Part shown: positions 51,262 through 58,969 of the stretch, piece by piece | Numbering within the stretch: position 1 is the stretch's first letter | Layout: the number at the start of each line of letters is the position of its first letter | Source: Mesorhizobium norvegicum | Lineage (GTDB): Bacteria > Pseudomonadota > Alphaproteobacteria > Rhizobiales > Rhizobiaceae | DNA length: 64,000 bases | Direction of reading: 5' to 3' | Assembly: GCF_004919685.1 (NCBI RefSeq) | Contig: NZ_SMYZ01000021.1 | Coordinates: 7,203 to 71,202 of the forward strand | The notes under the pieces: generated by a model | What the model saw: the letters and a program-made list of their open reading frames with translations, nothing else | Told to the model about the DNA's origin: nothing | The model's database searches: none | Translations under genes and position numbers: made by a program

Positions 51262-51415
51262 GCAAGGCCTCCTGGCAGCGCAAATTCAAAATGTCGGAGC
51301 GTCCTTTGTGCGTCCGGGCGAACGCAGGTCGTTCCAATCGCGCGGGAAGCTAACCTGTAAGGCCGCGGCTTGCCAGACCACGCGAATGGTCCAGCTCGAT
51401 TTGAGGTATCGTGGC

Positions 51416-51898
51416 TTATTCACAGCGCACGGTGACCGTGCCCTGATAGGTGCCGGCGGGAAAGATACCGCTCGACTTGGTGGCGGTGAGGTCGACCTGC
51501 ATCGGGTGGGTGCCGTTGACGACCCGCTGCGGCACACTTCCGTTGATGTCGACCCCCGAGCCATCGAGGCGGAAGACCGAAGCGAAGGTCACGTTGGTGC
51601 CGCCGCCGCTCGGCGCGGACGAGAATGCGGCAGGCGCCGGCGCCGAAACCGAATAGCAGTCCAGCAAGTTGAGCAAGGAGCACAGCAGGGAGCTTGCCAC
51701 GATGGTGGCGCTTGCGCTCGATCCGCCGGCCTGTTTGGAACCCAGTATGCTGATGGCGGGATTTGCGGTCATCGTTCCCGATGCCCCGACCATGATGGTG
51801 CAAGTGCCGATGATCGCCGCTTGCAGCGGAAGGCAGAAGCCGGCAAGTGCTGCCATTGCAAGCAGCGCGCGGCTATTTCTTCTTCTTTTTCTTGCCAT
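51416..51898 (-). CDS. SCPU/pilin-like exported protein, last gene of a four-gene operon
   Basis: 160 residues: signal peptide (MARKRRRNSRALLAMAALAG, cut near LPLQA), then a Ser/Gly/Thr-rich beta domain. Cys occurs in IIGTCTIMVGASG near the mature N-terminus, in LLCSLLNLLDCYS, and in the final TVTVRCE. The N-terminal Cys and last-residue-but-one Cys mirror those of the first gene in the operon (GTVAPTCTLVV; TVTLRCE). In SCPU-domain and chaperone-usher pilins such a pair links the first and last strands. The start overlaps the upstream gene by 26 bp. Family assignment is inferred; role in surface fibre or coat is likely. Confidence 0.6.
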   Translation of the reverse strand: MARKRRRNSRALLAMAALAGFCLPLQAAIIGTCTIMVGASGTMTANPAISILGSKQAGGSSASATIVASSLLCSLLNLLDCYSVSAPAPAAFSSAPSGGGTNVTFASVFRLDGSGVDINGSVPQRVVNGTHPMQVDLTATKSSGIFPAGTYQGTVTVRCE

Positions 51899-52382
51899 CG
51901 CTTCCGGTCCTGATGCTCCAGCCTTCGTTGGCCCATCCGGGTGATGCGGCCGCGGGAGCGCTGGCGGCAACGCTCGCCGTCTGGCCGTCGGCGCCGAGGC
52001 CCATTTTGAGGAGCTTCAGCTCCAGTTGCAGGCGCTCGACCTCAAGCTCATAGAGGCGGCTGCAATCGACGCGCTTCGGCGTACGCCCGATCGGGATCAC
52101 CACCCGACCATAGGTGGCAACGCTGTTGTCCGACTGGCTGTTGCCTCTGATAACGCCGAGATCGACATAGGCGCCGGAGCCGGAGACGGCGGAACGGCAA
52201 GTGGTGCCGTCCGCGGCATGGACCTCGTCCTGGCCCTGGGGCAAGGTTACGCCGGGCAGGTTGAAGCCGCTCTCGTTCTGATTGAGGTTGTAGACATCCT
52301 CGGCCCCGGCGGGCGAGACATTCGCAAACGCAGCCGCGAGCGCAATCGTCAAGACTTGCGGTGCCCAAAAAACTTTCCGCAT
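51873..52382 (-). CDS. Exported protein of unknown function with C-terminal coiled region
   Basis: 169 residues: signal peptide (about 1-27, VLTIALAAAFANVSPAGA), then DVYNLNQNESGFNLPGVTLP, a central SGSGAYVDLGVIRGNSQSDN region with Cys in GTTCRSAV and VDCSRLY, an amphipathic helix (about 108-128, YELEVERLQLELKLLKMGL) and a terminal poly-lysine KKKKKK. The RVDCSRLYELEVERLQLE motif recurs in short rhizobial exported proteins, as I recall. It is flanked by a chaperone-like and a pilin-like gene and overlaps both neighbours, so it belongs to the same surface system. Confidence 0.62.
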   Translation of the reverse strand: MRKVFWAPQVLTIALAAAFANVSPAGAEDVYNLNQNESGFNLPGVTLPQGQDEVHAADGTTCRSAVSGSGAYVDLGVIRGNSQSDNSVATYGRVVIPIGRTPKRVDCSRLYELEVERLQLELKLLKMGLGADGQTASVAASAPAAASPGWANEGWSIRTGSDGKKKKKK

Positions 52383-52741
52383 ATCTGTGCCCTTATCTGC
52401 GTCTGTTGATTGGGAAAGGGGATGCTTTCGGTACAGATACGCACTTTACGCTCGGTGGTGCCGTCAAAGGGCACGACCACAAGGACGGGACGGGAAGCCT
52501 GGGAAGCCAGTTGGAAGACATTCGGAGAGATCCTGGCGTCTACTGGCTGAAAATCCTGATCGTAGACGTGGATTTCGACCTGGATCTTCCGGTCGTAGGG
52601 ATTGGCGGGGAAAACGCGGACCGCAAAGACGTCGGTGAAGCTGTTGACCTCGCCGCGCATCGGCGACATCGACTGAGCCTTGGCGGCAATGGGCGCCAAT
52701 CCGACGGCCAGTGCCGTCGCCAGGATTCGAGCATGTTTCAA
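52349..52741 (-). CDS. Half-size PapD-like periplasmic chaperone
   Basis: About 130 residues: signal peptide (MKHARILATALAVGLAPIAA), then one Ig-like domain with VNSFTDVFAVRVFPANPYDR, KIQVEIHVYDQDFQPVDARI, ISPNVFQLASQASRPVLVVV and RKVRICTESIPFP. This reads like the first domain of pilus chaperones, whose G1 strand caps subunits; the second domain (full length about 230) is missing. Two Cys (RICTES, QICGKF) could pair. Start is TTG with ggaggggtcc directly upstream; GTG 52759 is an alternative. It overlaps the downstream gene by 34 bp. Confidence 0.62.
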   Translation of the reverse strand: MKHARILATALAVGLAPIAAKAQSMSPMRGEVNSFTDVFAVRVFPANPYDRKIQVEIHVYDQDFQPVDARISPNVFQLASQASRPVLVVVPFDGTTERKVRICTESIPFPNQQTQIRAQICGKFFGHRKS

Positions 52742-52763
52742 GGACCCCTCCTTCGCCACGGCG

Positions 52764-53234
52764 TCATTCGCAGCGCAGCGTTACCGTTGCCTGATAGTTG
52801 CCGTTGGCGAAGCGGTTGCTGCCGCCCTTGGTGCCGGCGAGGTGGACCGAGACGAGATCGGCGCCGGGAGTGCTGATGCTGGTAGCCGAGCCGGTCTCAA
52901 CGATAGAATGCGCACCAGCGGCGGAGTAGGTCGGCGTCCAGGTCGTCGATGTGCTGTCGGCCGACGGCGCCGTCGTGGTGGTGACCGGATCGACACTGAG
53001 CGACACACCTCCGGTCGTCGTCAGCGTCACGGTTCCGGCAGAACCGCCGCTGTTGTGGGAGCTGAGGGACTGGAGATCGGGGCTGACCGTCATCGTGCCG
53101 GTGGTGGCAACGACAAGCGTGCAGGTGGGCGCGACCGTGCCATTGAAAATGACATTTTGCGTCGTGGCCAAAGCGGTCTGGTCGATGCTGGCAACCAGCA
53201 GAGCTGCGCCGAAGGCGGCGCGAAACAGTGCCAT
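52764..53234 (-). CDS. Pilin-like exported subunit, first gene of the operon
   Basis: 156 residues: signal peptide (LFRAAFGAALLVASIDQTAL, cut near ALA-TTQ), then a Thr/Ser/Gly-rich beta protein. NVIFNGTVAPTCTLVVATTG (about 27-46) places a Cys near the mature start, and the chain ends GNYQATVTLRCE. Between are alternating strands (TMTVSPDLQSLSSHNSGGSA, GVSLSVDPVTTTTAPSADST). The N-terminal pattern NGTV..TCTL is that of chaperone-usher-type subunits and SCPU proteins. No usher gene follows. It starts 220 bp from the next gene, downstream of an AT-rich stretch. Confidence 0.62.
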   Translation of the reverse strand: MALFRAAFGAALLVASIDQTALATTQNVIFNGTVAPTCTLVVATTGTMTVSPDLQSLSSHNSGGSAGTVTLTTTGGVSLSVDPVTTTTAPSADSTSTTWTPTYSAAGAHSIVETGSATSISTPGADLVSVHLAGTKGGSNRFANGNYQATVTLRCE

Positions 53235-53454
53235 CGAGACCTCCTATCAAGCCGGATCGCCCGAATTAATATGGGTCATCATCACTTTATCGTGGTTAAT
53301 TTAGAGTTAACTAAAATAACTTCTGAAAATAACAGCTACAGAAACCGGAGGTTGCCTTCGGTTGTAAGAAATAAAACTGAAGCTGAAATCATATTTATAT
53401 TGGATACATCTGATATCTACATATTTCTTCGGCTGTAATTGGGAAAATCGATAT
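53235..53454 (-). promoter_or_regulatory. AT-rich control region of the pilin-like operon
   Basis: From about 53280 to 53450 the DNA is strikingly AT-rich for this chromosome, with gttaatttagagttaacta (53298-53316), an imperfect palindrome, and runs such as gaaatcatatttatattgga. Such islands are typical targets of silencers (MucR/Ros or H-NS-like proteins in alphaproteobacteria). The operon promoter should lie here. No gene is seen within it. Confidence 0.5.
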
Positions 53455-54330
53455 TCACGACACTTGTCCTGCCTCCCAGCCCAGGATGGCGCGCTTGCGG
53501 GTCAGGCCCCAGTGATAGCCGGTGAGGTCGCCGGACTTGCCGATCGCGCGGTGGCAGGGAACCACGAAAGAGAGCGGGTTGGCGCCGTTCGCCGCACCGA
53601 CGGCACGGCTGGCGGACGGCGCGCCGATGCTGGCGGCGATCGAGGAATAGGTGCGGGCCTTGCCCATCGGGATCTTGAGCAGCGCCTCCCAGACGCGAAC
53701 CTGGAAGTCGGTACCGATCATGACGACATGCAGCGGCTGGTCGGGGCGCCACAGCGCTGGGTCGAAGATGCGCGCGGCATAGGGGCCTGTAGCAGTCATG
53801 TCCTCGACATAGATGGCGTTCGGCCAACGGCTGGACATGTCGGCGAAGGCGGCGCGCTCCTCGCCGGGGTCGTTGAAGGCGAGGCCGGCAAGCCCGCGGT
53901 CGGTGGCCATGATGAGGGCGGTGCCGAAGGGCGAGGAATGGTAGCCGTAGCGGATGGTGAGCCCGGCGCCGCGCGTCTTGTAGTCGCCCGGCGACATCGC
54001 CTCATGGGTGACGAACAGGTCATGCAGCCGGCCCGGGCCGGACATGCCCAGTTCGAACGATGTTTCGAGCAGCGGCATGCCGGAATCGAGCAGTCTGCGC
54101 GCATGATCCAGTGTCACCGCCTGCAGGAAAGCCTTGGGCGACAGGCCGGCCCAGCGGGTGAAGAGTTTTTGCAGGCCGGTCGGCGTCTCGCCGACCTCCT
54201 CCGCCAGCTCTTCGAGGGAAGGCTGGTCGCGGTAGTCGAGGCTGATCTTCTCGATGGCACGGCGCACGATTTCATAGTCGCTGCCTTGCGGCGTGATGTC
54301 CTTTTTGAGGACTGCTGTGTGTGTGCTCAT
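53455..54330 (-). CDS. Ada-like HTH-methylated-DNA-protein cysteine methyltransferase
   Basis: Repairs O6-alkylguanine by irreversible transfer to cysteine. 291 residues: AraC-type HTH part (about 20-105, SLEELAEEVGETPTGLQKLF, LLETSFELGMSGPGRLHDLF), then the MGMT fold with a short N-terminal lobe and the catalytic core FQVRVWEALLKIPMGKARTY (about 212-231), PSASRAVGAANGANPLSFVV and acceptor motif PCHRAIG (about 260-266). The Ada N-terminal zinc methyl-phosphotriester domain is absent, so methyl sensing must differ from E. coli Ada. The start is the ATG before STHTAVLK. Confidence 0.9.
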   Translation of the reverse strand: MSTHTAVLKKDITPQGSDYEIVRRAIEKISLDYRDQPSLEELAEEVGETPTGLQKLFTRWAGLSPKAFLQAVTLDHARRLLDSGMPLLETSFELGMSGPGRLHDLFVTHEAMSPGDYKTRGAGLTIRYGYHSSPFGTALIMATDRGLAGLAFNDPGEERAAFADMSSRWPNAIYVEDMTATGPYAARIFDPALWRPDQPLHVVMIGTDFQVRVWEALLKIPMGKARTYSSIAASIGAPSASRAVGAANGANPLSFVVPCHRAIGKSGDLTGYHWGLTRKRAILGWEAGQVS

Positions 54331-54445
54331 GGAACTGTCTCCTTGAGCCGGAATATCGCCCCTTGGGGCGTCGATCGCCACCCGAAACTTGCCTTCTTGC
54401 GGCGCATACCCAGATAGACACGGGATTCGTGTCCAGGAGTCGCTC

Positions 54446-55261
54446 ATGGCTGGCGAAAAAGTAAATCTCACCGGGGCAAAAGAGACCTTGCTGATGACGC
54501 TCTACGGCAAGGCGCTGGAGAGCCGGTTGCCGGATTCGCTGCTCGGGGATCATTTCGCCGACGAGGCGGTTCGCAAGATCGACTATGATTTCTCCAGGCT
54601 CAAGGTCGACGACAATCTTGGCGTCGGCCTGGCGATCAGGGCAAAGACGCTGGACGTCCGCGTTGAGGATTTTCTCGCCAGAACTCCTGACGCCATCGTG
54701 CTGCATCTCGGTTGCGGGCTCGATACGCGCATCTTACGTGTCGATCCAACACCGGGCGTGGACTGGTTCGATGTCGACTACCCCGAGGTGATCGAGCTCA
54801 GGCGCAAGCTTTACCCGTCCCGGGAGCATTATCATCTGGTGGCTTCGTCGGTGACCGAGCCGGATTGGCTGGCTGAGGTGCCCCGCAATCGCCCGGCGAT
54901 CGTGGTGGCGGAAGGGCTGACGCCCTATCTCCCTGCCGACGAAGGGCCACGCCTGTTTGCGCGGCTTGTCTCGCATCTTGCCAGCGGTGAGCTGGTGTTC
55001 GACGCCTACAGCCGTTTCGGCCTGAAGCTGCTTCGCCTCAATCCGACCATCAAGGCGACGGGCGCCGAGGTCCACTGGGCGATCGACGATCCGCATGAGC
55101 TGGAGCGAGCCGTTCCGAAGCTGCGATTCGTCGAGGACATCTCGGCATACAAGCCTGAACACGCCGCCCGCATGGGCTGGTTCGCGAAACTGTTCGTTCG
55201 CCTGTGGAGACACATTCCCGCATTGCGCAAAGTCGGCAGGCTTTTGCGCTACCGCTTCTAG
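54446..55261 (+). CDS. Class I SAM-dependent methyltransferase (LCM/TcmP-like)
   Basis: 271 residues with the leucine carboxyl methyltransferase-like fold. TLLMTLYGKALESRLPDSLL (about 13-32) gives the N-terminal signature of the PF04072-type group; the SAM motif is VLHLGCGLDTRILRVDP (about 81-97), then DWFDVDYPEVIELRRKLYP (about 102-120) and AEGLTPYLPADEG (about 154-166). Members methylate carboxyls or phenolic hydroxyls of small molecules; substrate unknown. Divergent from the ada-like gene. An aggag site seven bases upstream supports the start. Confidence 0.88.
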   Translation: MAGEKVNLTGAKETLLMTLYGKALESRLPDSLLGDHFADEAVRKIDYDFSRLKVDDNLGVGLAIRAKTLDVRVEDFLARTPDAIVLHLGCGLDTRILRVDPTPGVDWFDVDYPEVIELRRKLYPSREHYHLVASSVTEPDWLAEVPRNRPAIVVAEGLTPYLPADEGPRLFARLVSHLASGELVFDAYSRFGLKLLRLNPTIKATGAEVHWAIDDPHELERAVPKLRFVEDISAYKPEHAARMGWFAKLFVRLWRHIPALRKVGRLLRYRF

Positions 55262-55263
55262 AA

Positions 55264-55758
55264 TCAGCGCGTCTTGGCGGTCGCCAGCGCTCGTGAAAAA
55301 GCCGTGGCAAAGCTCTCTCGGGAGTCTGGGTCCAGGAAAGATCCGATCGGCACGGTCTGGCCTTGCCCTTCAACCGTCATCCTGGTGATGCCGATCTCGG
55401 CGTGACGGGCGACCGAAAACCGCGCCCAGAACGGATTGAAGCGATGCGCTTCCGATTTACCGGATGGCGCCGTCTTGCGGATGTCGAGGCTGGTGCGCGA
55501 GACCGAGACTTCCTCGCGTGCGCGGGCGGCTCGGTAGTTGACGCGAAAGGCGATGTAGACGCCGACCACATCGAGGCCGAAGAAGCCGAACACCGGCCAG
55601 GCGCCGCGCGACAGGAAAAACGCGCCTGGCACCAGCCAGCCGAACAGCAGAGCCCCCATCAGGATGAAGAAGCCTGTCCGGCCCAGCGACCGGTGCGGGG
55701 TCAGTAGCGCCTGAAAGAATGGCTCGTCGGCCTGAAACGAGGCGTTTGTGTCGCTCAT
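55264..55758 (-). CDS. DUF2244 domain-containing membrane protein
   Basis: 164 residues: two membrane helices (about 27-47, TGFFILMGALLFGWLVPGAF; about 54-72, PVFGFFGLDVVGVYIAFRVN) after a PFFQALLTPHRSLGRTG leader, then a cytoplasmic domain with YRAARAREEVSVSRTSLDIR and NPFWARFSV. The PHRSLGxxGF...R-x-N-Y-R-x-A pattern is diagnostic of DUF2244. Function unknown; the gene is commonly next to nth, as here, where it is divergent by 22 bp. Confidence 0.9.
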   Translation of the reverse strand: MSDTNASFQADEPFFQALLTPHRSLGRTGFFILMGALLFGWLVPGAFFLSRGAWPVFGFFGLDVVGVYIAFRVNYRAARAREEVSVSRTSLDIRKTAPSGKSEAHRFNPFWARFSVARHAEIGITRMTVEGQGQTVPIGSFLDPDSRESFATAFSRALATAKTR

Positions 55759-55780
55759 GGCGGGACATTATAGGAGGGAA

Positions 55781-56587
55781 ATGGCGAGCCCCAAGTCCAA
55801 AGAGTCTTCGATGCCCAAAAAAGAACTGTTGCCCGGACGACGCGATGGGTCGAACGCGAAGCCGCGCCCGCGGCCGGTGCGACGCATTTCGCGCTACAGC
55901 CCGGCCGAAGTGCACGAGATTTTCCGGCGCTTTTCCGTCCAGCGGCCCGAACCGAAGGGCGAGCTTGAACATGTCAACGCCTTCACCTTGCTGGTCGCGG
56001 TGGTGCTGTCGGCGCAAGCCACGGACGCCGGCGTCAACAAGGCGACGCGGGCGCTGTTCAAGGTCGCCGACACGCCGCAGAAGATGCTGGCGCTGGGCGA
56101 AGCCAAGGTCGGCGACTACATCAGAACCATCGGGCTCTGGCGCAACAAGGCCAAGAACGTGATTGCGCTGTCGCAAGCGCTGATCCGCGACCATGGCGGC
56201 GAGGTGCCCGACGACCGCGATGAATTGGTCAAGCTGCCGGGCGTCGGGCGCAAGACCGCCAATGTCGTGCTCAACATGGCCTTCGGCCAGCACACGATGG
56301 CGGTCGACACGCACATTCTCCGCATTGGCAACCGGCTTGGGTTGGCGCCCGGCAAGACACCGGAACAGGTCGAGCAGGGGCTGCTCAAGATCATCCCGGA
56401 CGAATATATGCGCCACGCGCATCACTGGCTGATCCTGCACGGCCGCTATGTCTGCAAGGCGCGCAAGCCGGATTGCACGGCCTGCGTCATCGCCGACATC
56501 TGCAAGGCGCAGGAGAAGACAACCGATGTGCCGGCACCGCTGGTGCCGATCGCTCCTCTTGAAATGGCTTCGGCGGTAGATCAGTAG
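55781..56587 (+). CDS. nth: Endonuclease III (DNA glycosylase/AP lyase)
   Basis: Base excision repair of oxidised pyrimidines, 268 residues. The N-terminal ~35 are basic and extended compared with E. coli. The HhH-GPD motif is LVKLPGVGRKTANVVLNMAF (about 159-178) with the catalytic Lys; the Asp is in VDTHILRIGNRLG (about 185-197); the [4Fe-4S] ligands are CKARKPDCTACVIADIC (about 227-243), C-x6-C-x2-C-x5-C. taggaggga five bases upstream fixes the start. The stop overlaps the convergent DUF2214 gene by seven bases. Confidence 0.95.
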   Translation: MASPKSKESSMPKKELLPGRRDGSNAKPRPRPVRRISRYSPAEVHEIFRRFSVQRPEPKGELEHVNAFTLLVAVVLSAQATDAGVNKATRALFKVADTPQKMLALGEAKVGDYIRTIGLWRNKAKNVIALSQALIRDHGGEVPDDRDELVKLPGVGRKTANVVLNMAFGQHTMAVDTHILRIGNRLGLAPGKTPEQVEQGLLKIIPDEYMRHAHHWLILHGRYVCKARKPDCTACVIADICKAQEKTTDVPAPLVPIAPLEMASAVDQ

Positions 56588-57036
56588 CCGTAGCCGCGCG
56601 CCATCGCCGCCGCGAAGACCGGGATCAGCAGGAAGATGGAAGCCTCGGCGCGGATGTAAGTCTTCACGGACGCAAGCTCGGTCGCCGGCACCAGGAACGA
56701 GGGATTGGCGCTTGCCTGCCTGTTCCAGGAAATGAAGCGGACGGTCGGGATGATCGACAGCAGGCCGACCACGCCAAACGCCGCCATCTTGGCCCAGAAC
56801 ACCCAGTTGTAGACGTAGAATTCCCAGCCCTTGAGGCCATAGAAGATGCGGCCGATGCCGACGATGATGATCAGCGCGGCGATGATGCCGTAGTGGCGAT
56901 CGATGCCGGCGAGCCGCTTGAGCGTCGGGGCGGCCAGATCGCCGCGGATCAGCACGAATTCGGCGCCGATGATCCCCGCCAGCGAAAACACCAGCACATG
57001 ATGGAAGATCGCCAGCACAAGATCGGTGGTGTCCAT
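56581..57036 (-). CDS. DUF2214 family membrane protein
   Basis: 151 residues, four hydrophobic segments (FHHVLVFSLAGIIGAEFVLI, IIAALIIIVGIGRIFYGLKG, NWVFWAKMAAFGVVGLLSII, AEASIFLLIPVFAAAMARGY). The DxHYGxxA...R...G...Y..NW.FW.K pattern matches the DUF2214 family. The longer upstream frame is arginine-rich and rejected; the ATG before DTTDLVLAIFHH is used. Function unknown; a heme-binding His (HHV, RHYG) is possible. Confidence 0.88.
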   Translation of the reverse strand: MDTTDLVLAIFHHVLVFSLAGIIGAEFVLIRGDLAAPTLKRLAGIDRHYGIIAALIIIVGIGRIFYGLKGWEFYVYNWVFWAKMAAFGVVGLLSIIPTVRFISWNRQASANPSFLVPATELASVKTYIRAEASIFLLIPVFAAAMARGYGY

Positions 57037-57238
57037 GCTTTTTCCCTTGGGTTTGATGGCGCGCCGGCCCGCGCCTGAAAAAAGGGTCGCGCCGGCAGGT
57101 GTTGAATCAGCCTGTGGTGAAAGTAACACCGTCGCGCAAGATTCCCATAGCGGCGCCTGGATGATCGGCCGCGTTGCCCTGGCCCTTGCACCAGACCGGC
57201 GATTTGCTAAGCGCTGACCATCCGGGCGAGGCAGATCC

Positions 57239-57772
57239 ATGAACAATTCACCAGCGACCAGCGCTCCTGTCATCGAGACGAAGCGAACCATCCTGCGGGC
57301 ACACCGGATGGGCGATTTCGACGCCTATGCCACGATGTGGACCAATCCCGTCGTCACCCGTTTCATCGGCGGCAAGCCGCGCACGCGCGAAGAGAGCTGG
57401 ATGCGCTTCCTGCGTCACGCCGGCCTGTGGTCGCTGCTCGGCTACGGTTTCTGGGCGATCGAGGAGAAGGCGACGGGCCGTTTCATCGGCGAGGCCGGCT
57501 TTCACGATCTCAAGCGCGATATGGAGCCGTCGATCGAAGGCATTCCCGAGGCCGGCTGGGCGCTGGTTCCGGCCGTGCACGGGGCGGGCTTCGCCACCGA
57601 GGTGGTCGGCCGCGTGCTCGCATGGGGCGAAGAGACGTTCGGGCGGGAGAAGACCGTCTGCATCATCGATCCGGAAAACACCGCTTCGCTGAGGGTTGCC
57701 GCGAAGTGCGGTTACCGGGAAGTGGTGCAGACCACCTATCACGACGCCCCGACCATCCTGCTGGCGCGGTGA
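57239..57772 (+). CDS. GNAT family N-acetyltransferase
   Basis: 177 residues, RimJ/RimL-type Acetyltransf_3 domain. ETKRTILRAHRMGDFDAYAT (about 13-32) opens the fold, GYGFWAIEEKATGRFIGEAG (about 68-87) gives strands 2-4, EAGWALVPAVHGAGFATEVV (about 101-120) carries the CoA pyrophosphate loop (GxGFA), and VCIIDPENTASLRVAAKCGY (about 138-157) is the conserved PxNxxSxxVxxKxGF element. Acceptor unknown; ribosomal-protein or small-molecule acetylation is typical. Confidence 0.9.
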   Translation: MNNSPATSAPVIETKRTILRAHRMGDFDAYATMWTNPVVTRFIGGKPRTREESWMRFLRHAGLWSLLGYGFWAIEEKATGRFIGEAGFHDLKRDMEPSIEGIPEAGWALVPAVHGAGFATEVVGRVLAWGEETFGREKTVCIIDPENTASLRVAAKCGYREVVQTTYHDAPTILLAR

Positions 57773-57842
57773 CCCTAACCGGCGTCATCGACTGGACATA
57801 TCCGCTCTGCTAGCATCGATTGGTGCGAAGGGGGGACGATCG

Positions 57843-58943
57843 ATGCGTGCATTCAAGACGATAGCCATCAAGTTTTTCTGGGCGATGCTGGTGCTCATGC
57901 TGGCCGGACGGCTGGCGGCAGCCGACGCGACTGTGCCCACCGCCGATATCGAGGGCGCCGCCGACAACCATCTCGCCAAGCGCTACGAAGGCTCGTTCAT
58001 CGTCTCCTATGGGAAATTGGCCTTTACGGACTTCAGCGTGCCGCTGTCGCCGCTGAAGCCGAGCGCCGACCCGGACGCGCGCGATGCGATGAACAACCGT
58101 GTCTTCGCACCCGACAAGAAGGCCGAGGTCGAGGGCGCTTTGACCCGCATCGCCTATGTGCTGCCGGCCGAGCGCTCGCCGCTCGAAGTGCTGCGCAACT
58201 ATCAGGATGTGATCGAGGCGGCCGGCGGCGAAACCTTGTTCGAATGCAAGAAGGAGGAATGCGGTGGCGCCGCTGACCGCTCGTCGAGCGGCGGCGGCGG
58301 CGACATGAGCCTGACGATGTATTCCTTCCATGAGAGCGATCTGAAGGACGCGGCATTCTCCAATGGCGCCTGCGCGCAGACCTCCGGCATCAACGACCAG
58401 CGCTATTTCTCGGCCAAGGTGCCGCAGGACGGCGGCGACGCCTATGTGACCGTGCAGACCTATTCGATGACCGACGATCTCTACTGCAAGGAGCTTAACG
58501 GCCGCACCGTTGCCATCGTCCAGGTGCTGGAACCCAAGGCGCGCGACAAGAAGATGGTGGTCGTCGAGGCGGCCAAGATGGCGGATTCGCTCTCCGCCAC
58601 CGGCAGCATTTCGCTCTACGGCATCTTCTTCGACACCGACAAGGCCGACATCAAGCCGGAGTCGGAACCAACACTGAAGGAAATTTCGATGCTGCTGGCC
58701 AACGACCCGAAGATGGCCGTCATCGTCGTCGGCCACACCGACAATCAGGGCGCCTTCGACTACAATCTCGACCTGTCGTCGCGACGGGCGCAAGCGGTCA
58801 AGGCGGCACTTGTGTCGAAATACGGCATCGACGGGGCGCGGCTGACCGCAGCCGGCGCCGGCATGATGGCGCCTGTCGCCAGCAATGACGATGACGCGGG
58901 CCGCGCCAAGAATCGCCGTGTGGTTCTGGTCAAGTTGAACTGA
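57843..58943 (+). CDS. OmpA family protein with N-terminal periplasmic domain
   Basis: 366 residues: signal peptide (about 1-27, FFWAMLVLMLAGRLAAADA), an unassigned domain (about 30-230) with two Cys pairs (FECKKEECGG and ACAQT/YCKEL) and a glycine-rich SSSGGGG stretch, and a C-terminal OmpA/MotB peptidoglycan-binding domain (about 260-366): SLYGIFFDTDKADIKPESEP, VVGHTDNQGAFDYNLDLSSR, RAQAVKAALV, KNRRVVL. It probably anchors an envelope protein to peptidoglycan. aagggggg upstream supports the start. Confidence 0.88.
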   Translation: MRAFKTIAIKFFWAMLVLMLAGRLAAADATVPTADIEGAADNHLAKRYEGSFIVSYGKLAFTDFSVPLSPLKPSADPDARDAMNNRVFAPDKKAEVEGALTRIAYVLPAERSPLEVLRNYQDVIEAAGGETLFECKKEECGGAADRSSSGGGGDMSLTMYSFHESDLKDAAFSNGACAQTSGINDQRYFSAKVPQDGGDAYVTVQTYSMTDDLYCKELNGRTVAIVQVLEPKARDKKMVVVEAAKMADSLSATGSISLYGIFFDTDKADIKPESEPTLKEISMLLANDPKMAVIVVGHTDNQGAFDYNLDLSSRRAQAVKAALVSKYGIDGARLTAAGAGMMAPVASNDDDAGRAKNRRVVLVKLN

Positions 58944-58969
58944 GCGAGCCTTCCCGACGAGGACGCATT

